Made by a program: the position numbers and the translations under genes. A stretch of DNA of 10,644 nt, taken from Thermodesulfovibrionales bacterium (GTDB lineage Bacteria; Nitrospirota; Thermodesulfovibrionia; Thermodesulfovibrionales; SM23-35). Below the pieces are notes generated by a model, which did no database searches, was not told the origin of the DNA, and worked only from the letters and a program-made list of their open reading frames with translations. Shown piece after piece: positions 1 to 6,326 of the stretch. The stretch covers positions 1-10,644 of the forward strand of contig JAGVMY010000021.1 in assembly GCA_020053565.1 (NCBI GenBank). The letters are read 5' to 3'. The stretch's first letter is position 1; each line of letters begins with the position of its first letter.

Positions 1-1021
1 CTCCACTCAATGAGGTGATGATTACCTCATCTCTTCCATTTTTATTGAGATCAATAGTATCAACCCATAAATGGTCATCGCTCCCATATCCCTTTATCTG
101 GACTCCGCCAAGGGCAGGCTGGAGGTCTATACCAGGCGTGTAGACCCTGATATCCTTCCCTGTGCTGAGCAAAATCTCCTGTTTCCCGTCACCATCAATG
201 TCACCTATTGTGATAAATCGTGCACCATAGGGCATGTCGAACTGTAACCATGCCTCTCCTGTCTGAGATATGAATAATTCCTCACCAAATCTCAGTTTTT
301 TCGCATAGGCAACATCGACCTTTGCCTCCATCTCAGAAAACTTCATGCTGTCATTTGCCCAGAAAAGTCTTTGTGTGAGAAGGGTTCCTGATTCTCCTGC
401 CTTTGCGGTTACAAGAAGGGCGACTTCTGCTTTCAGTTTTTTTGCCTCTTCAATAACCTTTGACGGGTTATCTGTCTCGATATCCGTATCAATCATATTA
501 AATCTTCCTGTTTCCTTGAGTACTCTGTAAAGTGAGTCGGCTACATACCAGTCAATATCATTTGACTGGCAGAAGAGCATGCTCACTTTCGACTCTGATA
601 TTCTGATTTTATCTCCTTCTTTTGCATCACCTGTAATAATATACCCTGTTGACTGGTCAGGGCCTACCTCTTTTACCTCAAGCTTCCCGATAGAGGACTC
701 TAATTTCCCCAATGGCTCTTTTGTCACAGGGTGTATAAAAGGAATCCCTTCTCTCAGTATACTGAATCGCATGCCTGTCTTCACATTGTCCTTTGCACCG
801 AGGGTAAAAACAACTTTTTTGCCTTCAACCATTGTGACTTTTCCTGTCATGGGTTTGAAATAAGAAATCACCTCATCCCGCATTTTGTGAAGCGGTGTAT
901 CATCAGCATACACAATGGCAGAAGAGCATAGAGCAAAGAGTAGAGAGAAAAGAGCGCTGATTTTTATAATCTTTGCGAATATCCCTTTGCTTTGTATTCT
1001 CTGACTTGTATCTTGTTTCAT
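1..1021 (-). CDS. Exported FG-GAP/VCBS-repeat protein, C-terminus beyond left edge
   Basis: This open frame gives 340 residues from ATG at 1021 and runs off the left edge without a stop. Residues 1-39 look like a Sec signal peptide: a basic N-region, a hydrophobic core (ISALFSLLFALCSSAIV, 21-37) and a likely signal peptidase I site after VYA (37-39). Residues of about 85-145 (an HPVTKEPLG stretch, then IGKLEVKEVG and a GD turn) recall the FlgT C-terminal domain. Residues 150-205 (a helix, GRFNMIDTD, then a predicted beta strand) recall TolB-N/CsgG-like folds. Two FG-GAP-like repeats follow: IGDIDGDGKQEILL at 272-285 and DLNKNGRDEVII at 324-335, with DxDGDG-type putative calcium loops. It probably acts in the periplasm or on the cell surface, perhaps as the start of a beta-propeller; substrate unknown. 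It begins 36 nt after the GH57 stop, so co-transcription is likely. A GAGGAG lies about 15 nt upstream of the ATG, which is long spacing. The domain comparisons are from memory and unsearched. Confidence 0.8.
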   Translation of the reverse strand, partial: MKQDTSQRIQSKGIFAKIIKISALFSLLFALCSSAIVYADDTPLHKMRDEVISYFKPMTGKVTMVEGKKVVFTLGAKDNVKTGMRFSILREGIPFIHPVTKEPLGKLESSIGKLEVKEVGPDQSTGYIITGDAKEGDKIRISESKVSMLFCQSNDIDWYVADSLYRVLKETGRFNMIDTDIETDNPSKVIEEAKKLKAEVALLVTAKAGESGTLLTQRLFWANDSMKFSEMEAKVDVAYAKKLRFGEELFISQTGEAWLQFDMPYGARFITIGDIDGDGKQEILLSTGKDIRVYTPGIDLQPALGGVQIKGYGSDDHLWVDTIDLNKNGRDEVIITSLSG

Positions 1022-1057
1022 CTCTTGTTTGTTGTTCTCCTCTTCGAGTTTAAGACT

Positions 1058-3160
1058 TTACGAGTCATGGGAAAATTCTATAGTGAACCCTAACCTTTTC
1101 TCATCACTAAAATCACATTTCTTCACAAAGAGAAATGCAGTCCCTTGATAGATTCTCTCCACACCCTTTTCTGACAGGGATATCGTTTCGACAGGATAGT
1201 GCCAGAGATCTATCTCCTCATCAAAATTATAACCAACCCTGAGATTTAAAAACTCATCTTTAATAGAAAACTCTTTAGTCCCTTTATGAGTTCCTTTGCC
1301 TCTTATTGGAATTTTTTTATCATTCACAATAATTGACGGGTAGGGAGAGCCGAGAAAGGAGATATTAAACTCTATAGCAAACAGTCCTGAAAATATTCCA
1401 TTAATCTGATAATGAATACCCAGTTTCAGGGGTTCGATAAGTCTTAATGTTTTTTCTACCTTAAGGGAATTGCCACTTACCAAGCCCTCTCTTAAGAGAG
1501 CAACAGTAATTGTATTTCCTTTTTTAAATTTTTTAAATGAATAGATACCTTCGATGAAGTCGCTGAGTTCTTCATACTCCGAACGCATCATATCATCGAG
1601 AACTGTATTAAGTGGCAGGAAATGGTCAAGAAGCGAAGCCCGCCTATAGTTATCATATACCATGTAATCAGTAATATCCGTTTCTTTTACTATGAATTGT
1701 TCATGAATAGTTTTGGTCTCACCTGAATGAGCGGCTGATGCCTGTGTTATCTTTGAATGGTAAGCCTCAGGCCTCCTTGTGAGGATATCAAACAGATTAA
1801 TACCTTTCTTTTTCAAAGAGAGCTCTGTCATACTGCCACCCTGCTCTGTTATTGTGAATGTAATATCTCCTGTACTGATAGTAATATCTTCAAACCCATC
1901 ACAATCAAAATCAGACTGTTCTACAGTTAATTTTTCATGAAGCATGCCTTCGGCTATGCACTCTGCTCTCAGAAGATGACGGTACAGAGATGACCTCAGA
2001 TGTGGCAGATACAGTCCTCCGAAGATGCCATGCCAGTATGCATCATTACATTGACCCCTCCACAGTTCGTGCAATAATGAGTCTGCAGTTTCTTTTGACT
2101 TTTGACTTTTGATTTTTGATTTTCCTATTGCGTTGTGTACCTTTTTGCTTATCTGGAACATTCTTTTCTGGATGTGATTTGACTCCGGGTATTTCACAAA
2201 AAAGGATCGCCAGATCCCTCCTCTCAAAAGGCTTTTTGCCTTGTCTCCAATTAACTTTTGCATCTCGGTCAATATATGCTCATAATCCAGTGCACGTTCA
2301 GGAGGGAGCACCCACTCACCCATCTCCCTGTATGATGCAGTGGGAAGATATACCCTTCCTATTGGTTGGAATTTCGAGTAATATTCACTAAACGTTGTCG
2401 TCTCTATCCAGTCAGAATTTTCTATAAGTGCATTAAAGAATCTCTCAAGCCACCCATTTTCATAACAGTGCGTATAGGTTTCAGGCCACACACCAAATTT
2501 TTCTCCGTCATCTGCCATAGTGAGCAGTGGACTACCGCCTCTCATATATATCTCTCTGAAGTAAGAAAAGATTACATCAATGTTCTTGAATGGTATGTAA
2601 TATCTCAGTCTCTCGCTTCCGGGAAATACACTCAGCTTGTGACCCTCTTCTTCTGTCACATAATATCCCAAAAGATCACCCTCCTCGAGACCTGAAAGCT
2701 TGAAGTGGTAATCATCAACCGGTACATAGTCAATGCCTGCGAAGGAGATATGCTTTGGCATATGTGGTTCCCATACCCTTTCTGCCAGCCACATACCTTT
2801 TGGTGAATAGCCAAGATGTTTTTTGATATACCCTGAAAGTTCCTTTATCTGTAGCACCCTGTCACGCTCCGGGATAACAGAGAGTATTGGTTCGTAAAAC
2901 CCGCCTGAGAGTATCTCTACTCTTTCTGCACGAACAAGTGCCTGTATCATTTCGAAGGATTCTGGATGTCTTTTTTCAAGCCATGACAGAAGGTTGCCTG
3001 AATAATGAAGTACGAACTTTAGTGAGGGATACCGGTTAAGTATTTTGAGAAGAGGCAGGTATGCCTTTCCGTAAGATTCTTCCAATACGTAATCAAAATT
3101 TCCTACAGGTTGATGGTTATGCAGCGCAAGAATTAAATAGAGCTTTTGATTATTAACCAG
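1058..3160 (-). CDS. GH57 family 4-alpha-glucanotransferase / alpha-amylase
   Basis: This is a cytoplasmic alpha-glucan enzyme (no signal peptide) that would hydrolyse or rearrange glycogen or maltodextrin. I start it at CTG 3160, giving 700 residues. The N-terminal motif HNHQPVGNFD (about residues 14-23), the first conserved region of GH57, lies upstream of the first conventional start, a TTG at 3085. From residue 127, AERVWEP carries the expected nucleophile Glu. MADDGEKFG near 217 carries the expected acid/base Asp, and QCNDAYWHG near 371-379 is another family motif. These positions agree with the Thermococcus litoralis 4-alpha-glucanotransferase (Glu123, Asp214). The C-terminal ~300 residues are beta-rich, as in the DUF1926-type domain. 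A Lys/Ser-rich insert at about 346-356 is encoded by a 7-bp tandem repeat. An extended -10 lies upstream, and the FG-GAP gene follows 36 nt after the stop. Family certainty is high. Whether it is a transferase or an amylase cannot be settled from sequence. Confidence 0.93.
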   Translation of the reverse strand: MVNNQKLYLILALHNHQPVGNFDYVLEESYGKAYLPLLKILNRYPSLKFVLHYSGNLLSWLEKRHPESFEMIQALVRAERVEILSGGFYEPILSVIPERDRVLQIKELSGYIKKHLGYSPKGMWLAERVWEPHMPKHISFAGIDYVPVDDYHFKLSGLEEGDLLGYYVTEEEGHKLSVFPGSERLRYYIPFKNIDVIFSYFREIYMRGGSPLLTMADDGEKFGVWPETYTHCYENGWLERFFNALIENSDWIETTTFSEYYSKFQPIGRVYLPTASYREMGEWVLPPERALDYEHILTEMQKLIGDKAKSLLRGGIWRSFFVKYPESNHIQKRMFQISKKVHNAIGKSKIKSQKSKETADSLLHELWRGQCNDAYWHGIFGGLYLPHLRSSLYRHLLRAECIAEGMLHEKLTVEQSDFDCDGFEDITISTGDITFTITEQGGSMTELSLKKKGINLFDILTRRPEAYHSKITQASAAHSGETKTIHEQFIVKETDITDYMVYDNYRRASLLDHFLPLNTVLDDMMRSEYEELSDFIEGIYSFKKFKKGNTITVALLREGLVSGNSLKVEKTLRLIEPLKLGIHYQINGIFSGLFAIEFNISFLGSPYPSIIVNDKKIPIRGKGTHKGTKEFSIKDEFLNLRVGYNFDEEIDLWHYPVETISLSEKGVERIYQGTAFLFVKKCDFSDEKRLGFTIEFSHDS
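2093..2120. repeat. Heptanucleotide tandem repeat inside the GH57 gene
   Basis: Four perfect-length 7-bp units lie end to end on the plus strand: TTTTGAC twice, then TTTTGAT twice, followed by a partial TTT. On the coding strand they encode a Lys/Ser/Gln-rich stretch (about KSKIKSQKSK) between the catalytic part and the QCNDAYWHG motif, so the array sits in what should be a surface loop. Seven is not a multiple of three, so a gain or loss of one unit would shift the frame. Confidence 0.85.
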
Positions 3161-3167
3161 AAGGAAT

Positions 3168-3173
3168 CCTCCT
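3168..3173 (-). promoter_or_regulatory. Shine-Dalgarno AGGAGG that sets the GH57 start
   Basis: A perfect AGGAGG on the minus strand lies 7 nt before the CTG at 3160-3158. An in-frame TGA at 3175-3173 closes the frame just upstream, so any start must lie between there and the HNHQP motif. No ATG, GTG or TTG codon occurs in frame in that interval, which leaves CTG as the best-placed candidate. Confidence 0.7.
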
Positions 3174-3194
3174 CAAATTTTATCCAATTTATAA

Positions 3195-3203
3195 ATTATA
3201 CCA
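3195..3203 (-). promoter_or_regulatory. Extended -10 promoter element upstream of GH57 gene
   Basis: The minus strand reads TGGTATAAT, a perfect match to the extended -10 consensus TGnTATAAT. No good -35 hexamer sits 16-18 bp upstream, which is acceptable for extended -10 promoters. Transcription starting about 7 nt downstream would give a 5' leader of roughly 25-30 nt ending in the AGGAGG site and the CTG start. The rest of the 94-nt gap between this gene and the phosphoesterase stop shows no hairpin terminator. Confidence 0.5.
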
Positions 3204-3254
3204 TATCAATGAAGTTAAAACAGATGATGTGGCTTATCTTGCGCAAAGGTAGTG

Positions 3255-3980
3255 TTATCTTCCTACTGAAAGTCTTTCTATAAGTAATTCAGGGAGATCT
3301 TCTTTTCTCATCTTATTTTGTACAGCTTCAACATCATAAGGAACTCTCACTGTCTCTATATTCTCGTCATCGATAATCGCATAGCATGCCCTTGGATCAC
3401 CATCGCGTGGCTGTCCGACACTTCCTACATTTATTATGTATCGTCCGCTCTTCCGTATTGAGGCTGACTCTTTATGGGTAACCATCTCTCCTGACGGAAG
3501 CCTCTCTATAATAAACGGTTGATGGCTATGCCCGAGGAAACAGAATTGATTTTCAAAATACTGGAAATTTATTTCCGCATCCCAGAGTGTGCTGAGATAA
3601 TGCCATGTTTCAGGCTCCTTTGGAGTTGAATGCACAAGGAGAATATCTCCTTTCTTCATATCTTTTTTCACAGGGAATAATTTGAGTGATTTACTATTCT
3701 TTTCTGTAAGCACACTTTTTGTCCACAGTATTGCAGCACGTGCATATGCATTAAAGTATGAGATATCTGTGAGCCCGAGAACTCCCCAGTCATGATTACC
3801 TGCGAGGAGGATTTTACATCTCTTTATAAGGAGTTCTATGCATTCATTCGGATCAGGACCGTATCCGACTGCATCTCCGAGAAATAATATATCCTCTATC
3901 TGCTTTTTATCTACATCGTTGAGTACAGCCTCGAGGGCCTCATGGTTTGAGTGGACGTCAGAAAGCACTGCATAGTGCAT
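3255..3980 (-). CDS. Calcineurin-like metallophosphoesterase (YfcE/Ap4A-hydrolase-like)
   Basis: This is a 241-residue cytoplasmic hydrolase predicted to use two metal ions to cleave a phosphoester. All the family motifs are visible in order: SDVH (Asp8, His10), GDAVGYGPDPNE (Asp36), GNHD (Asn62, His63), LVHSTP (His117) and GHSHQP (His151, His153). The later NVGSVGQPRDGDPRACYA block (185-201) is typical of the small bacterial phosphodiesterase / Ap4A-hydrolase-like subgroup. Full length is normal and no metal ligand is missing. Its ATG overlaps the nusB TGA by one base (TGATG), so translation is likely coupled to nusB. The substrate cannot be read from the sequence; candidates are a diadenosine polyphosphate or another phosphodiester. 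The neighbouring nusB does not help to decide. Confidence 0.92.
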   Translation of the reverse strand: MHYAVLSDVHSNHEALEAVLNDVDKKQIEDILFLGDAVGYGPDPNECIELLIKRCKILLAGNHDWGVLGLTDISYFNAYARAAILWTKSVLTEKNSKSLKLFPVKKDMKKGDILLVHSTPKEPETWHYLSTLWDAEINFQYFENQFCFLGHSHQPFIIERLPSGEMVTHKESASIRKSGRYIINVGSVGQPRDGDPRACYAIIDDENIETVRVPYDVEAVQNKMRKEDLPELLIERLSVGR

Positions 3981-4390
3981 CAGGCCTTACCCACTTCTTT
4001 TGCAAGTCGGTCAAGAACACCATTGATAAAGGGAGCTGACTCTCCCGAAGAGAATTTTTTTGCGATCTCTATTGCCTCATTTATTGTCACCGCAGATGGA
4101 ATATCTTTCATGTAAAGTATCTCATAAGCAGCGAATCTTAATATATTCCTGTCAACTGCAGACATCCTCTGTACTACCCAGTTTTCTGCAGCCTTTCCAA
4201 TCATCGAATCTATCTCGTTAAGTTTATTCACAGTGCCTCTCACAAGCTCTTCCGCAAACTTCTTCACTTCTGTATTCTCTTTTTTGTCAGACCAGAATGC
4301 TTCAAGATCTCTGTTCTCTAATTTTTCTACTTTGAAATCAAGCTGGAATAGCATCTGCAGAGCGTATTCTCTTGCCTTGCGACGCTTCAT
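3980..4390 (-). CDS. nusB: Transcription antitermination factor NusB
   Basis: NusB binds boxA RNA together with NusE (ribosomal protein S10) and supports rRNA antitermination. The 136-residue length matches the family. The N-terminus MKRRKAREYALQMLFQLDF is a typical NusB opening, with the basic RRKAR patch and the first helix. The second half holds RMSAVDRNILRFAAYEILY and PSAVTINEAIEIAKKFSSG, followed by FINGVLDRLA, the most conserved blocks of the fold. The ATG at 4390 is well supported by the family N-terminus, yet the bases just upstream (minus strand, CTCATTGCTCATTGCTGCTGT) contain no purine-rich Shine-Dalgarno. Its leader is a repeat island between ribH and nusB. Its presence after ribH is a common bacterial gene order. 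The stop overlaps the phosphoesterase start. Confidence 0.97.
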   Translation of the reverse strand: MKRRKAREYALQMLFQLDFKVEKLENRDLEAFWSDKKENTEVKKFAEELVRGTVNKLNEIDSMIGKAAENWVVQRMSAVDRNILRFAAYEILYMKDIPSAVTINEAIEIAKKFSSGESAPFINGVLDRLAKEVGKA

Positions 4391-4395
4391 ACAGC

Positions 4396-4510
4396 AGCAA
4401 TGAGCAATGAGCCCGCCAAGGCGGGAGCAATGAGTTTAATTCTGAGTTCAGAGTTATAAGTTATGAGTTTGACGTTTTTATTTTGCTCGTTACTCGTTGC
4501 TCGTTGCTCG
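4396..4510. repeat. Period-7 repeat island filling the ribH-nusB gap
   Basis: Almost the whole 124-nt gap consists of imperfect 7-bp words. On the plus strand these are AGCAATG at 4396-4402 and 4403-4409, and again at 4426-4432 after an interrupting palindrome. GAGTTCA, GAGTTAT, AAGTTAT and GAGTTTG follow at 4444-4471, then GCTCGTT, ACTCGTT, GCTCGTT and GCTCG at 4485-4510. The outer arms (GAGC and GCTC words) are in inverted orientation and could pair into a long imperfect hairpin. No confident promoter or terminator was found within it. Confidence 0.75.
4412..4425. repeat. GC-rich palindrome within the repeat island
   Basis: CCCGCCAAGGCGGG is a perfect inverted repeat of 6+6 bp around AA. 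It interrupts the AGCAATG heptamer array: AGC precedes it and AGCAATG resumes right after it. It lacks a T-run on the minus strand, so it is not a normal intrinsic terminator. Its GC content stands out from the AT-rich surroundings. Confidence 0.8.
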
Positions 4511-4514
4511 TACC

Positions 4515-4976
4515 TCATAACTTCTTAAGGAGTTGTGCCATTTCAATAGCGGTGATCGCTGCATCCCATCCTTTATTGCCACTCTTCATACCAGCTCTTT
4601 CCACAGCCTGTTCTATGGTATCTGATGTGATGATGCCGAATGCTATAGGCACTCCTGTCTCCATAGACGCTGATGCAATACCTTTTGATACCTCTGCAGC
4701 AATATATTCAAAATGTGGTGTTGCACCTCTTATCACTGTCCCGAGACATATTATTGCATTATATGTCCCTTTCAATGCCATTTTTCTGGCAATCATCGGG
4801 ATTTCAAACGAGCCTGGAACTCTGATAATGTTTATATCTTCTTCAAGAGCGCCGTGTCTCAATAAAGCGTCAAGGGCACCGTCGAGCAATTTGCTCGTAA
4901 TGAAATCATTAAACCTGCTCACAATTATACCAAACCGTAATCCGTTGGCCTGAAGCTCACCCTCGATAATATTCAT
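4515..4976 (-). CDS. ribH: 6,7-dimethyl-8-ribityllumazine synthase
   Basis: RibH condenses 5-amino-6-ribitylaminouracil with 3,4-dihydroxy-2-butanone 4-phosphate to give lumazine, the penultimate step of riboflavin synthesis. From ATG 4976 the protein has 153 residues, normal for the family, and would form the usual cytoplasmic oligomer. Visible motifs are SRFN (20-23), VPGSFEIP (53-60), GTVIRGATPHFEY with His88, and SGNKGWDAA (132-140). Arg127 also falls where the Bacillus subtilis enzyme has its catalytic Arg. An alternative in-frame ATG lies four codons upstream at 4988. I prefer 4976 because it matches the usual MxxIEG start and has GGAGG 5 nt before it. It follows ribBA by 48 nt. Its stop codon abuts the period-7 repeat island. 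Confidence 0.96.
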   Translation of the reverse strand: MNIIEGELQANGLRFGIIVSRFNDFITSKLLDGALDALLRHGALEEDINIIRVPGSFEIPMIARKMALKGTYNAIICLGTVIRGATPHFEYIAAEVSKGIASASMETGVPIAFGIITSDTIEQAVERAGMKSGNKGWDAAITAIEMAQLLKKL

Positions 4977-5024
4977 AAAACCCTCCATTCTTAACCCAAA
5001 TAATACAATTGTTCATGTTAATAT

Positions 5025-6239
5025 CTACACATTATTCAATATATGCCCAAGTTTCTTCTTCTTGGTCTCAAGATAGGCAATATTTCTTTCATGTGGCTTT
5101 ACCTCTATAGGAACCCTTTCCACTACCTTCAGACCATACCCTTCGAGTCCTACAATCTTTTTGGGATTGTTCGTCATGAGTCTCATCTTTCTCACCCCGA
5201 GGTTCACGAGTACCTGCGCACCTATCCCATAGTCTCTGAGGTCAGGCTTGAAACCGAGTTTGATATTTGCCTCAACTGTGTCAAGACCCTTATCCTGGAG
5301 TTCATAAGCCTTCAGTTTATTGATCAAACCAATGCCCCTGCCTTCCTGCCTCATGTAGAGGATAACCCCCTTGCCTTCTTTCCTCACCATCTCCATTGCT
5401 CTATGGAGCTGCTCTCCACAGTCGCATCTCTTTGAACCAAACACATCCCCTGTAAAACACTGGGAATGTACCCTGACCAGCACCTCATCCTCCGGCTTGA
5501 TCTCACCCTTCACCAGGGCAATATGGATATTGCTATCTACTTCGTTGGTAAAGGCAATGGCAGTGAACTCACCACCATACTCAGTGGGAAGTTTAACCGT
5601 TGCAAATCTTTTCACAAATGACTCTGTCCTCATCCTGTATTTGATAAGGTCCTTTACCGTGATTATCTTTAGATTATGTTTCCTTGCAACCTCTATGAGT
5701 TCAGGAACCCTTGCCATTGTGCCATCATCATTCATTATTTCACAGATAACCCCTGCGGGATAAAGTCCTGCAAGCCTTGATAAATCAACAGAGCCTTCTG
5801 TCTGGCCTGCCCTTTGAAGCACGCCTCCTGGTTTAGCCTTCAGTGGGAATACATGACCAGGCCTTGCAAGGTCTTCCGATTTTGTCTTAGGATCAATCGC
5901 AGTCAGTATTGTTTTTGACCTGTCTGCTGCTGATATGCCTGTGGTGACTCCCTTTTTTGCTTCTATCGAGACAGTAAAGGCAGTACCAAATGGTGAGGTG
6001 TTATCATCAGTCATCATCGGGAGATTCAGTTCTCCTACACGTTCTGGAGTGAGTGAAAGGCAAATGAGTCCCCTTGCATACTTTGCCATAAAATTGATCG
6101 CCTCTGGTGTGACCTTCTCTGCCGCCATACAAAGGTCGCCCTCATTTTCTCTATCCTCATCATCAACAAGGATAACCATTCTGCCTTTTGCGATATCGTC
6201 CAGGGCTTCATCAATTATATTGAATTTATACTTCTCCAT
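5025..6239 (-). CDS. ribBA: Bifunctional DHBP synthase / GTP cyclohydrolase II
   Basis: One 404-residue cytoplasmic polypeptide supplies both precursors for riboflavin. The RibB half (about 1-200) makes 3,4-dihydroxy-2-butanone 4-phosphate from ribulose 5-phosphate. It shows DDEDRENEGD (26-35), TTGISAADRS (99-108), RPGHVFPL (126-133) and AGLYPAGVICE (157-167). The RibA half (about 205-400) opens the GTP imidazole ring. It shows the zinc-binding pattern Cys261, Cys272, Cys274 (CFTGDVFGSKRCDC), RQEGRGIGL (297-305), DYGIGAQ (336-342) and TNNPKK (356-361). No catalytic residue seems lost, so both halves should be active. The ATG is preceded by AAGGA six nt upstream. It lies 82 nt after ribE, across an AT-rich spacer with an inverted repeat, and 48 nt before ribH. 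Confidence 0.97.
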   Translation of the reverse strand: MEKYKFNIIDEALDDIAKGRMVILVDDEDRENEGDLCMAAEKVTPEAINFMAKYARGLICLSLTPERVGELNLPMMTDDNTSPFGTAFTVSIEAKKGVTTGISAADRSKTILTAIDPKTKSEDLARPGHVFPLKAKPGGVLQRAGQTEGSVDLSRLAGLYPAGVICEIMNDDGTMARVPELIEVARKHNLKIITVKDLIKYRMRTESFVKRFATVKLPTEYGGEFTAIAFTNEVDSNIHIALVKGEIKPEDEVLVRVHSQCFTGDVFGSKRCDCGEQLHRAMEMVRKEGKGVILYMRQEGRGIGLINKLKAYELQDKGLDTVEANIKLGFKPDLRDYGIGAQVLVNLGVRKMRLMTNNPKKIVGLEGYGLKVVERVPIEVKPHERNIAYLETKKKKLGHILNNV

Positions 6240-6254
6240 TTCTCATCCTTTTTT

Positions 6255-6280
6255 AATTCAAAATGTAACATTTTTGAATT
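6255..6280. repeat. AT-rich inverted repeat upstream of ribBA
   Basis: AATTCAAAATG and CATTTTTGAATT form an almost perfect inverted repeat around TAA, with one extra T in the second arm. It sits about 16 nt before the ribBA start, close to its ribosome binding site. On the minus strand it is followed by A-run sequence rather than U, so it is not an intrinsic terminator for the operon. It could be a weak leader hairpin or an operator-like palindrome; no family is recognised. Confidence 0.5.
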
Positions 6281-6298
6281 TTAGTCTGTCATTGTAAC

Positions 6299-6326
6299 TT
6301 TTTATTTTTACATTTTAAATTTTACT
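6299..6326. repeat. Degenerate 7-bp array across the ribE stop codon
   Basis: Four consecutive 7-bp words lie in register on the plus strand: TTTTTAT, TTTTACA, TTTTAAA and TTTTACT. The last one covers the ribE stop codon (TAA, 6324-6322). TTTTGAA and TTTTAGT at 6272-6285 look like two more such words. The AT bias makes chance similarity easier here than in the other arrays. Confidence 0.5.

Noticed and set aside
3083..3085. TTG at 3085 as GH57 start
   Set aside because: It would remove the HNHQP catalytic motif and has no ribosome binding site; a well-placed AGGAGG lies upstream of 3160.
4412..4425. Intrinsic terminator after ribH
   Set aside because: The stem is GC-rich but the minus strand continues with CTCATTG rather than a T-run.
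4450..4480. Possible nusB promoter with TATAAC on the minus strand
   Set aside because: The hexamer is part of the GAGTTAT word array and no -35 element stands at 16-18 bp, so it is most likely chance.
4396..4510. CRISPR-like spacing of repeats
   Set aside because: The words are 7 bp, contiguous and degenerate, with no spacers of uniform length and no cas genes in the window.
4483..4953. 156-residue plus-strand frame opposite ribH
   Set aside because: It is the antisense shadow of a full-length lumazine synthase with intact motifs; its own translation shows no recognisable family.
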